5,621 nt of DNA from Candidatus Omnitrophota bacterium (GCA_022013205.1 JAKLQT010000101.1:1-5621), one strand, 5' to 3'; counted from the stretch's first letter, positions 1 through 5,599 are shown. Numbers and translations are program-made. The notes: a model not told the origin generated them from the letters alone.

Positions 1-77
1 GAAGGGCTAATTTGTATAGTTGCATCTACCGAAGCACAACAAAACATAAAAGAAAGAAAGCAAATAACACTTTTCAT
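1..77 (-). CDS. Secreted protein, N-terminal fragment (runs off left edge)
   Basis: An ATG at 77-75 opens 25 codons without a stop up to the window edge; only the signal peptide and a few mature residues are present. The translation begins MKSVICFLSFMFCCASVDAT: one Lys, then a hydrophobic core (residues 4-14) and a small/polar stretch (15-19) that would suit signal peptidase I cleavage near Ala15 or Ala19. There is no clear lipobox, although two Cys lie in the core. The product is therefore probably exported, with the rest of the gene to the left. A second in-frame ATG at 89-87 would add MIKV; neither start has a strong Shine-Dalgarno sequence. A weak promoter-like pair can be read upstream on the minus strand (TTGTCG, 18-bp gap, TATTCT). 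The function cannot be inferred from 25 residues. Confidence 0.62.
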   Translation of the reverse strand, partial: MKSVICFLSFMFCCASVDATIQISP

Positions 78-499
78 AACTTTTATCATAGCACATTTTA
101 GAATACCATAGACTAATCACAGGCGACAAGTGACAAGGCGCGCTTAATAGTCTTGCTCCATAAATTCCGCAATACTATCCCTGTCCGACCGCCAGGTCTT
201 CCCGGCGTTTGCCGGAACGCACACTAATAAAAAAGCCGTTCCATTCCGCAAATGATAAAAATTCCTTCGCAAGAAAAATTAAAAATAAAATGCGGAAAAG
301 CCAACTTTAAAGAATTTTCTAAGAACAATCAAATAAAATTTGATATATTATTTTAAGCCACAAAGAAAGGGTGTAGGGTTCAAGGGAAGAGGGCAGAGGT
401 AAAACAGCTAACAACTAAAAAATTCGGGATTAAATAATTTACATAAACAAACGGCCAAAAGAATTAGACCGTCCCCTTTTAGAATATGAAGATTTAAGT
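78..499. other. Non-coding spacer between two minus-strand genes
   Basis: I find no convincing gene here on either strand. It holds the upstream region of the left-edge secreted gene and small symmetric motifs only: a 5-bp GC hairpin CCGGC-GTTT-GCCGG (202-215) without a T run, an inverted pair TTCCGCA (244-250) and TGCGGAA (291-297), and a weak 6-bp hairpin at 451-472 (one G.T pair, 10-nt loop). Stretches from 250 to 350 are very AT-rich. A G-rich run near 367-398 contains a GGTTCAA that could suggest a tRNA T-loop, but no paired arms surround it. Confidence 0.6.
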
Positions 500-524
500 A
501 ACAGTTTAGCGGTTTGTAGCTACA
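500..524 (+). repeat. Left arm of a 25-bp inverted repeat
   Basis: These 25 bases match the reverse complement of 5575-5599 at 24 of 25 positions; the only difference is G at 511. The arm begins AACAGTTTAGC and its inner edge (515-524) is the perfect 10-bp palindrome TGTAGCTACA. The similarity stops sharply on both sides. The arm lies just past the hairpin that ends the minus-strand gene cluster. It could be a terminal repeat of a mobile unit, a recombinase site or a dispersed repeat; no target duplication is visible beside it. Confidence 0.7.
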
Positions 525-534
525 ACATGGCAAA

Positions 535-592
535 AACCCCGTGGGTAGCCGTTATGCTTCTTTGCTTTTCTACAAAGGATTCCCGCGGGGTT
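535..592 (-). terminator. Probable rho-independent terminator of the HNH/AbiV/lipoprotein unit
   Basis: Bases 535-545 pair with 582-592 in an 11-bp stem rich in G and C (AACCCCGTGGG with CCCGCGGGGTT, one G.T pair). The 36-nt loop holds a second small hairpin (CTTTG 560-564 with CAAAG 573-577). On the minus strand the stem is followed directly by five T residues, the usual layout of an intrinsic terminator. It lies 84 bp after the stop codon of the lipoprotein gene. The loop is long for a terminator, so a structured RNA element is a possible alternative. Confidence 0.55.
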
Positions 593-676
593 GAGCAAGG
601 TCACTAAGTCTGCGACGGAGAAATAACCGGACTAAACTATTACTCTTCCCTCATATAAACCGGACCAGGCTATGGG

Positions 677-1156
677 TTATTGCCCTGCAATTGTGTTGGC
701 AATTGATTTTGCCGCATACTTAGCAAAACTATCATCATTTTTAAACGTCGCATTTCTATCACCATTTTCTATCTTAACCCTAGCGATCGTTTCACTTTGC
801 ATGCTTTCAAGTGTGGCAGTCAACCGCTTAAAACCACCGCTAGCAAAATGAAGTGCATGCAATAAAATCTTCCCAGTAGCTTTTGACGCATCTTTCGTTA
901 CACTTACCCCATAGTCATCTTGTAGCAAAAAGAAAACATCATCCCTTAACTGAAGGTCGGAAGGAGACTGTCCCGTACTAACAACTTTAACTTCTTTATC
1001 CCCACTATTCTTTTGCAACTGCTCAACTGAACCAGAATCGTAAATAAAATCAACCAACCAGACTTTTTTTACCGAAAGCTGATCTTGCATATAAACCCGA
1101 GAATCTACTGTTGCACATCCGCCCAAGAACAACAAGAAAATCAAATATTTATTCAC
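677..1156 (-). CDS. Small lipoprotein of unknown function
   Basis: The protein has 159 residues. I chose the GTG at 1156-1154 because AGGAGG (1161-1166) lies four bases before it and because the protein then begins with a compact lipoprotein signal: MNKYLIFLLF followed by the lipobox LGGC (Cys14), with Ala at +2. A longer reading from an ATG at 1213 would put charged residues before the signal peptide and overlap the preceding gene. The mature part alternates predicted strands and helices: VKKVWLVDFIYD (29-40), a polar linker (41-65), LRDDVFFLLQDDYGVSV (70-86), then GKILLHALHF (95-104) and a helical end. It contains no Cys beyond the lipid anchor and no enzyme motif I recognise. This alpha/beta pattern recalls small outer-membrane accessory lipoproteins, but I cannot assign a family. 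It is the last gene of a unit with the AbiV-like and HNH genes, 34 bp after the former, and may be only a passenger there. Confidence 0.85.
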   Translation of the reverse strand: MNKYLIFLLFLGGCATVDSRVYMQDQLSVKKVWLVDFIYDSGSVEQLQKNSGDKEVKVVSTGQSPSDLQLRDDVFFLLQDDYGVSVTKDASKATGKILLHALHFASGGFKRLTATLESMQSETIARVKIENGDRNATFKNDDSFAKYAAKSIANTIAGQ

Positions 1157-1160
1157 AATA

Positions 1161-1166
1161 CCTCCT
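1161..1166 (-). promoter_or_regulatory. Ribosome binding site that fixes the GTG start of the lipoprotein
   Basis: On the minus strand the sequence reads AGGAGG-TATT-GTG. It is the best Shine-Dalgarno match in the window and sits within the 34-bp gap after the AbiV-like stop codon. It supports GTG (1156-1154) over the upstream ATG at 1213. Confidence 0.75.
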
Positions 1167-1190
1167 GCATGTTTTGACCTTTTTTGGAGA

Positions 1191-1841
1191 CTATTCCCAA
1201 GATATATTTGCATCTCTTTTCCATTCAGGCCGCAACAGGTTGACTATTTCTTGAGATTTGGTTCGATATTTTTCAGTCATATACGGCCAGGTCGATAAAA
1301 GGCTTCGGAACAGCTTCAAATTCAACACGCGCACATAATCTTCATAGTTTTGCTCATAATTTGACCTCAACAAAAACAAGATTAAACGATCATTGAGATA
1401 TGTAATTTGCCTTTTTGCGCTTCCAGCTTTAAGCATTATTGGGTTAATAATCTTTCCTCCTATATTGCGCTTGGGCAAACCTACATACAAGGCATTTTGT
1501 TTTCTTTTTTCGAAATCCGCGTTATAGTCCGCTTCGCCATAAAACTCAAGATTGCGAACAAATTTATTCTGTTTACATCGGTGCATAAAGATCAAATCTA
1601 TAAACTTCTTTTCCCAACGTAATTCCATCCGCCCGTCTACGCGTGAATGCCACAAGAAATCATCAAGTAAAAAATATTTTCCAATTTCCTCAAGGGCAAT
1701 AATAGACAGAAAATATGCAGAGGGATATTTTTTATATCTAAACAGTAGAATTGAATCAGAATGCAATCGCACCGCATTTTTAAGCGAAAGAAATAAGATT
1801 CTTTCAATTTTTTTAAGGTTTACTTTTTTCACGATATTCAT
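1191..1841 (-). CDS. AbiV-family (HEPN-type) abortive-infection-like protein
   Basis: The protein has 216 residues. The AbiV/HEPN signature is visible near the N-terminus: an amphipathic helix with NAVRLHSDSILLF (22-34), then a second helix ending in IALEEIGKYFLL (48-59). The A-x-EE-x-GK pattern with the preceding small and aromatic residues is the hallmark of this family. Later parts that also fit are a His/Lys helix FMHRCKQNKF (85-94) and KQNALYVGLP (114-123). Lactococcal AbiV, of similar size, stops phage growth by shutting down translation; a defence role here is inferred from homology. I do not see the R-x(4-6)-H ribonuclease motif of many HEPN toxins, so catalysis is uncertain. The ATG at 1841-1839 lies 14 bp after the HNH stop codon; the weak AGGA (1854-1857) overlaps that stop, which suggests translational coupling. 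The C-terminal third is basic, with several aromatic residues. Confidence 0.75.
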   Translation of the reverse strand: MNIVKKVNLKKIERILFLSLKNAVRLHSDSILLFRYKKYPSAYFLSIIALEEIGKYFLLDDFLWHSRVDGRMELRWEKKFIDLIFMHRCKQNKFVRNLEFYGEADYNADFEKRKQNALYVGLPKRNIGGKIINPIMLKAGSAKRQITYLNDRLILFLLRSNYEQNYEDYVRVLNLKLFRSLLSTWPYMTEKYRTKSQEIVNLLRPEWKRDANISWE

Positions 1842-1855
1842 ATGTGCGAAACATC

Positions 1856-2176
1856 CTAAGCACCGTATTTCAGTGCTTGTTTAACGACATTAGCGACCGT
1901 GTCCCTGCTAACTCCACGCTGCTTGCAATAACTCGACTTAATCCAGAGGGAAAGCTTTTTTGCTCCCTTACTTGAATTGCAGGACGCGCAACATCTTGCA
2001 ATATTTTCCCGTGTCACAATTCTTGCGTCATTAACAATGTGCTCCCATGTCGCGACAGATTTGCGTGAGCCATCCGCGCAGGGAGATTCAAGCATCAGAG
2101 TCCCGCAGTAGACACACTTCTTGTCGCGCTGTCGGACCTCCTGTTCAAGCCACTCCGGAATGCCCCATTTATTCAT
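1856..2176 (-). CDS. Small HNH-type nuclease (HNN variant, zinc-ribbon)
   Basis: The protein has 106 residues from the ATG at 2176-2174. An in-frame TTG at 2188 directly after a stop codon would add four residues; neither start has a good Shine-Dalgarno sequence. The order of motifs is that of a complete HNH domain: IPEWLEQEVRQRDKKCVYCG with zinc-binding C21xxC24, then TWEHIV (catalytic His46), ENI (Asn58) and CCASCNSSKGAKKL with zinc-binding C63xxC66. Asn67 occupies the last metal-site position, usually His, which gives an HNN form. A basic C-terminal helix (79-103) completes the fold. HNH domains cut or nick DNA with one metal ion. Stand-alone proteins of this size with the WEHI and CNSSKGAK motifs are a widespread bacterial type of unknown role. 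No other domain is attached. It is the first intact gene of the unit, 14 bp before the AbiV-like gene, which suggests a joint defence function (inference). Confidence 0.85.
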   Translation of the reverse strand: MNKWGIPEWLEQEVRQRDKKCVYCGTLMLESPCADGSRKSVATWEHIVNDARIVTRENIARCCASCNSSKGAKKLSLWIKSSYCKQRGVSRDTVANVVKQALKYGA

Positions 2177-2199
2177 TTGATTATCCAATTAATGCTACT

Positions 2200-2355
2200 T
2201 TATTTCAGCAAATACTTTGTGTTTTTGTGCGTTTCTTCTGTGAAGATTACCCCGGCTTTAAGCAGAGGTTTCAGTGCATAATGTGCGCCGGGGACAGTAA
2301 CTCTTAAGGCGCGGCCGGTATCGCGTATCCGTGTTAGATATTAATTGGATGTCAT
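2200..2355 (-). pseudogene. Decayed 3' end of an unidentified gene upstream of the HNH gene
   Basis: On the minus strand, codons 2340-2203 are open for 46 residues and end in TAA (2202-2200), 23 bp before the HNH start. There is no ATG, GTG or TTG in this stretch. The only in-frame ATG (2355-2353) is cut off after four codons by TAA at 2343-2341. The translation looks like protein, including RVTVPGAHYALKPLLKAGV and then a polar, Lys-rich end. The underlying DNA (about 2260-2330) is richer in G and C than its surroundings. The VPG-x-H-x-ALKPLLKAG pattern faintly recalls the C-terminal half of some GNAT acetyltransferases, but this is a weak impression. Because a start is missing and a stop interrupts the frame, I read it as a remnant, not a gene. 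Confidence 0.35.
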
Positions 2356-2387
2356 TGAAATGGCTTTTTTTATGGTCTTGTTAGATA

Positions 2388-2731
2388 CTATACTATTTCT
2401 TGTCCGTGAAATCTTTTCGGTTTTTGACCGTTTTTTTCGCAAATTACTTTCCATAACTTGCTCAAAATTTTCTCCATTTCTTCTTCTAATTTTACCATAT
2501 TAAGATTTGAATAAATTCCTTTAAGCTTTCTTTGTAGCGAATTTTTTAAAATGTCATGATTGCGGCAAATAGAAATGTCATGGTTAAAATGATAGAACCT
2601 TTTCTTGGGAATCCAAAAGGGAGTAGCAATGAAGGAATACTAATTTTCCATCTCGCTTGCTAAAAACCCGCCATTGAAATTTATCTCAATCCTTCTTTAA
2701 GAAAATTCCAGTAATTCCTTTCTCTTATTTT
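2388..2731 (-). pseudogene. Decayed gene remnant with in-frame stop and frameshift
   Basis: A minus-strand frame open from 2696 to the stop TAG at 2390-2388 is broken once by TAG (2642-2640). The 83 residues after that stop read like real protein: TPFWIPKKRFYHFNHD, a helical middle with KLEEEMEKILSKLWKVI, and an end KPKRFHGQEIV. The 18 codons before it (INFNGGFLASEMEN) continue plausibly. Upstream, the coding-like reading moves to another frame, open over 2731-2684, containing NYWNFLKEGLR. No start codon with a ribosome site is found. The most economical reading is the C-terminal part of a former gene with one nonsense mutation and at least one frameshift. I do not recognise the family. It begins about 55 bp after the metallopeptidase stop codon, on the same strand. 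Confidence 0.4.
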
Positions 2732-2785
2732 TTATCTCTATCCAAAAGCCGCATATACCGCATCTTCAATTAATTACTGTCCACT

Positions 2786-4402
2786 TTAACGTGCTTTTGA
2801 TTTTTTCGGTTTTCTTTTTGCTGGAGTGCCTTCTGTGGCTTCCGTAGCCTCTGTGGCTTCGGTGGTCTCTTCTGTTCCGCTCTGTATCTTGGCAATAATC
2901 TCCATCCACATATTCAGTTTATCGGTAACTTTTTCCTCGATTTCCTCATAGTCTTGGATTAATAATTGCAGGTTGCCGGTTTCGGGCAACAGTGATATAT
3001 CAGAGTGCGGAGTTTCTAAGCCGATAGCCTTAAGACGTTCCGGAAATGCGGGGTGAGAATCCGTTGGGTGAGCCACATCGGAGGCCCCTATATTTTTTAT
3101 CAGTTCTGGAAGGTCGATGTTTTTGATCGTCTCGGAGTATGTTTTGGAGATATTTTTAAAACATTTCCCCTCCTTAATCAACGAGAGATTCATGGCCATA
3201 ATACTTGACCAAGGTTCGGAAAAGGCATGTGTTTTCAGCAATGCTTTAGCGAATGTATGTGCACCGAACATTTTGACCGATTCCGCATCCGCTGCCAGTT
3301 CTCGGTTTCTGCTAATTTTATTTTCGGCTTCTGCAAAGGAGTTATACAGGTAGTTAAATAACATTACTGCAGGGATAGCTGCAGCGCGGAATGCCCCACC
3401 GCTCATTTCCAAAGCTTGGCCTCCATCCTGAAGACCTTTATAAATCGGGTAGAAATGCAAGCTATACTGGGTATCTAGCCCTTTATAATGCGCCAGTTCA
3501 TGCGCAATTATTGACGAAAATTCATCCCGGGAGAAGAATTTCAGCATTGGAATTGAAATATACATCGTTCTTCCAGAGAATTTCTTATCGAGCATTTTAA
3601 CATCGGCCTGTGTGACATAGAAATTGGGTTCAATCCCAGCGATGATATGGTCGGGGATATGGGCATTCATTTTTTCCGAAATCTCTTGAACAAGTTCCCA
3701 TATATTTTTGTACTTTTCTTTGGACAACTCTTCACCAAATACGCGGGTACTTGCGCGATTGCTTGAGAATAGTGTCGCAAATATGGAATATGCCGCCACA
3801 ATCCCGCCCAGGGCGATAGAAACAACAACAACGAGATGAACCCTATGAATAAGGAGCATTTCAGCGTAATACACAGATACGGCAAGAAGAATACCATTAA
3901 TTACGGTAAGGAACGCTAAGACAATTTTTGAAACTATCAGTAGTGGTCTAAAGGTTAACAGAAGCGCTAAGCGGCCATAATTGGAAATAAACCCACAAAC
4001 AAATATAATCAATAATAATCCAATAGAAATTTTCGCAGCGGTAATCGACCAGAAATTAATTACCCCCATTCGTTTAGCGAGCTCGCATGAGTTTTTTAAT
4101 TCCGGATATTCGCCTCTCGAGCAAAGTTCCAGAATTGAGGGGTTTAAGGCGAACTTGTACTCGTCGCTTTCGAAGTATGCCAGTACTTTCTGGCAAGGCG
4201 GTTCTTTTTGTGCTTCCGGCGTGTTGCATATAGCTTTCAACGCCTCTAATTTTTTTTCTTCTTTTTCGAAGTCGAGACCAGTTTTGACTTGCTTATCCAT
4301 ATAGGAAAGCGTCATTTTACTCACAATGTATCCGAAAACTGGTATTGCCAAAAATATTACTGCTAACAAGATGAAGTTTAGTAGTTGTTTACGAGCTTGC
4401 AT
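2786..4402 (-). CDS. Membrane-anchored M48-type zinc metallopeptidase
   Basis: The protein has 538 residues; the ATG at 4402 has AAGGA six bases upstream (4409-4413). Membrane segments are at about 8-29, 120-141, 154-180 and 188-211. Between the first two lies a loop (30-118) with four Cys (59, 70, 94, 106), suited to two disulfides outside the cytoplasm. With the N-terminus inside, four segments place the catalytic domain in the cytoplasm, as in HtpX and Ste24. The zinc site is HELAH (301-305; Glu302 catalytic) with the third ligand Glu368 in NRELAADAES; HPAFPERLKAIGL (450-462) matches the conserved end of the M48 domain. The last 30 residues are a repeat of TEA triplets and a Lys/Arg tail. 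M48 enzymes often degrade damaged or misfolded membrane proteins; the substrate here is unknown. It is far longer than HtpX (about 290 residues) because of the N-terminal part. It probably has its own transcript, as 150 bp separate it from the previous gene. Confidence 0.9.
   Translation of the reverse strand: MQARKQLLNFILLAVIFLAIPVFGYIVSKMTLSYMDKQVKTGLDFEKEEKKLEALKAICNTPEAQKEPPCQKVLAYFESDEYKFALNPSILELCSRGEYPELKNSCELAKRMGVINFWSITAAKISIGLLLIIFVCGFISNYGRLALLLTFRPLLIVSKIVLAFLTVINGILLAVSVYYAEMLLIHRVHLVVVVSIALGGIVAAYSIFATLFSSNRASTRVFGEELSKEKYKNIWELVQEISEKMNAHIPDHIIAGIEPNFYVTQADVKMLDKKFSGRTMYISIPMLKFFSRDEFSSIIAHELAHYKGLDTQYSLHFYPIYKGLQDGGQALEMSGGAFRAAAIPAVMLFNYLYNSFAEAENKISRNRELAADAESVKMFGAHTFAKALLKTHAFSEPWSSIMAMNLSLIKEGKCFKNISKTYSETIKNIDLPELIKNIGASDVAHPTDSHPAFPERLKAIGLETPHSDISLLPETGNLQLLIQDYEEIEEKVTDKLNMWMEIIAKIQSGTEETTEATEATEATEGTPAKRKPKKSKAR
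2832..2867 (-). repeat. 9-bp tandem repeat coding for TEA triplets
   Basis: Four 9-base units (starting TCTGTGGCT on the plus strand, with one to three differences among them) encode the Thr-Glu-Ala/Thr repeat at residues 512-523 of the metallopeptidase. It precedes a strongly basic tail (KRKPKKSKAR). The unit length keeps the frame, so slippage would change the tail length without inactivating the enzyme. Confidence 0.75.
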
Positions 4403-4431
4403 GTGGTTTCCTTATCTATCTAAAAAAGGCA

Positions 4432-4473
4432 AAGCGTTCTATCAGCAGTGTAGCGGCTTTCCTGAAGCGTTCT
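4432..4473. repeat. 9-bp direct repeat upstream of the metallopeptidase gene
   Basis: AAGCGTTCT occurs at 4432-4440 and again at 4465-4473, 33 bp apart, which is close to three turns of the helix. The pair lies 30 to 71 bp before the metallopeptidase start codon. This could be a paired binding site for a regulator; chance similarity is also possible at this length. I see no good promoter hexamers beside it. Confidence 0.3.
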
Positions 4474-4552
4474 TGAAGTGAAGGTGTAATAAGAACCTGT
4501 TATTCAAATATTATGTTGTTCGGGTATTTTTGATTACTCGCTTTAAAATCTC

Positions 4553-5437
4553 TCACTTAATTCTGTTCCAAAGTTCCATTAGTGGTTCCCCAATCTTAAG
4601 GTATTCTTTGGTAGATTCTTTGTAGGAATCTAAATCTGATGTATATTGATTTAATGTATATTCAGGTTTCAACCCCTGACTTTTTTTATATAATTTCTCA
4701 AGCATGAGATTCATCTTCTTATTCGTTTCAATCAATTTATCAACATATGTAGATAATAATTTCAAATAAGCTTGGTCTTCACCGTTATAGTTAGGAATTA
4801 TCTCAATAATCTTGCTTTTACACGCCTTAAGTTTACGTAATATTTCATTAGAGTTTTCAAAATGCGATTTCATATCCATTTCCTTGAAAACACCTAGAAC
4901 TGGTATGGCATATTCTTTTGGCGCGTCAAAAATATCATTATGGATAACTATATATTCACTTAAAAGCTTATTAACATCAAAAGAAATACCTTTGAGTGTT
5001 TCTAAATCTTTTGTTTTTTCTGGAACCTTTATATTGTGTACCGTTTTTTGGTACCAATTAAACCATTTTTCTAAACGGATAAATCCTTCTTGGTACAATT
5101 TGTCATTTACAGTTGTATTTCCTGTGATAATTAATTCTATGCCATGAATGAATTCATCTTCGTAATGTTCTTGCATAAATCTAAATTCATTGCTCAGCTT
5201 GTAGCGTTTGACTTTTTTTGCTTCTTCAAGTGCTTTTCTAAATAGTGGGATTTGCTCTTCGACTAGTTTTGGATATATTTTCCTGTATTTATCATCTAGG
5301 TTTAAATTCCCATATGCTTCTTCAGCGTATTCTAAAGACTTATTAAGATGGTCAATGTCTTTATCAGATGGTTTATTGCAAGAGATTAAAACTGTCATCA
5401 CAAAAACCAAAGTAAGTATTTTTTGTATGTTTTTCAT
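4553..5437 (-). CDS. Helical lipoprotein of unknown function
   Basis: The protein has 294 residues from the ATG at 5437-5435, chosen because GAGGG (5443-5447) lies five bases before it. An ATG at 5449 overlaps that ribosome site and would add only four residues. The signal peptide (MKNIQKILTLVFVMTVLISC) ends in a lipobox LISC, with Cys20 lipidated and Asn at +2. The mature protein is rich in Lys, Glu, Leu and Tyr and looks almost wholly helical, with long amphipathic stretches at about 27-47, 52-92, 118-132, 185-215 and 222-252. An aromatic patch, EKWFNWYQ (123-130), stands out. There is a single Cys besides the anchor (206). No enzyme motif is visible, and I recognise no family; a scaffold or binding role at the membrane is a guess. 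The gene is notably AT-rich compared with the metallopeptidase. It follows its own likely promoter. Confidence 0.85.
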   Translation of the reverse strand: MKNIQKILTLVFVMTVLISCNKPSDKDIDHLNKSLEYAEEAYGNLNLDDKYRKIYPKLVEEQIPLFRKALEEAKKVKRYKLSNEFRFMQEHYEDEFIHGIELIITGNTTVNDKLYQEGFIRLEKWFNWYQKTVHNIKVPEKTKDLETLKGISFDVNKLLSEYIVIHNDIFDAPKEYAIPVLGVFKEMDMKSHFENSNEILRKLKACKSKIIEIIPNYNGEDQAYLKLLSTYVDKLIETNKKMNLMLEKLYKKSQGLKPEYTLNQYTSDLDSYKESTKEYLKIGEPLMELWNRIK

Positions 5438-5442
5438 ATTTT

Positions 5443-5447
5443 CCCTC
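5443..5447 (-). promoter_or_regulatory. Ribosome binding site that fixes the start of the 294-residue lipoprotein
   Basis: The minus strand reads GAGGG-AAAAT-ATG, which supports the ATG at 5437. The alternative upstream ATG (5449-5447) overlaps this site and has no Shine-Dalgarno sequence of its own. Confidence 0.65.
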
Positions 5448-5476
5448 ATGAATAATTTATGACAGAATTTCTATAA

Positions 5477-5505
5477 ATTTTATTGTTTTTCTTTTTTTGG
5501 GACAA
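5477..5505 (-). promoter_or_regulatory. Likely sigma-70-type promoter of the 294-residue lipoprotein gene
   Basis: On the minus strand TTGTCC (5505-5500) and TAAAAT (5482-5477) are separated by exactly 17 bases of A-rich spacer. They match the consensus hexamers at 4 of 6 and 5 of 6 positions. Transcription would start near 5470 and give a leader of about 33 nt before the ATG at 5437. The -10 box overlaps the stop codon of the remnant frame at 5480. Confidence 0.45.
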
Positions 5506-5563
5506 ATTCAGAAGCTAATTTTTGAGCTTTTGTAACCTGTGCCCATAGCGGTCCTCTGAAAGT
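5480..5563 (-). pseudogene. Possible 3' end of a decayed gene next to the right repeat arm
   Basis: A minus-strand frame of 27 codons (5563-5483) ends in TAA (5482-5480) and reads like a protein end: GPLWAQVTKAQKLASEF, then Pro and a Lys/Glu tail. It has no start codon and is preceded by TGA (5566-5564). A second frame, open from 5589 to 5518 and crossing the repeat arm, reads ATEWTELSEDRYGHR, so a frameshifted single gene is possible. The stretches are short and chance cannot be excluded. I do not recognise the family. Confidence 0.25.
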
Positions 5564-5574
5564 TCAGTCCACTC

Positions 5575-5599
5575 TGTAGCTACAAACAGCTAAACTGTT
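5575..5599 (-). repeat. Right arm of the 25-bp inverted repeat
   Basis: This is the inverted copy of 500-524, with one mismatch (opposite base 511). The palindrome TGTAGCTACA is again on the inner side (5575-5584), so the two arms are mirror images around the 5.05 kb between them. No transposase or recombinase gene lies between the arms. Confidence 0.7.

Noticed and set aside
367..398. Possible tRNA T-loop (GGTTCAA).
   Set aside because: The bases on either side do not form a 5-bp arm and no acceptor or anticodon arm is present.
400..660. Integron attC-like site, suggested by CTAAC/GTTAG-like strings near the repeat arms and a series of genes in one orientation.
   Set aside because: No paired RYYYAAC and GTTRRRY ends with the folded structure of an attC site could be found, the repeat arms are inverted to each other, and no integrase is present.
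1407..1884. Two plus-strand open frames opposite the AbiV-like gene.
   Set aside because: They are antisense shadows of a gene with a clear family signature and have no ribosome site.
2047..2307. An 86-codon plus-strand open frame across the HNH region.
   Set aside because: It lies largely opposite the HNH gene, which has complete catalytic and zinc motifs, and its translation shows no domain.
2388..2700. Reassigned stop codon (reading TAG or TAA as an amino acid) to join the broken frames into intact genes.
   Set aside because: The intact genes of the window end with ordinary TAA, TAG and TGA stops at sensible places, and a frame change is also needed, so decay is the simpler explanation.
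3667..3897. A 76-codon minus-strand frame within the metallopeptidase gene.
   Set aside because: It is an out-of-frame reading of the membrane segments of the metallopeptidase; the hydrophobic look comes from the same bases.
4812..5462. Plus-strand open frames opposite the 294-residue lipoprotein.
   Set aside because: They arise from the AT-rich antisense strand of a gene that has a signal peptide, lipobox, ribosome site and promoter on the minus strand.
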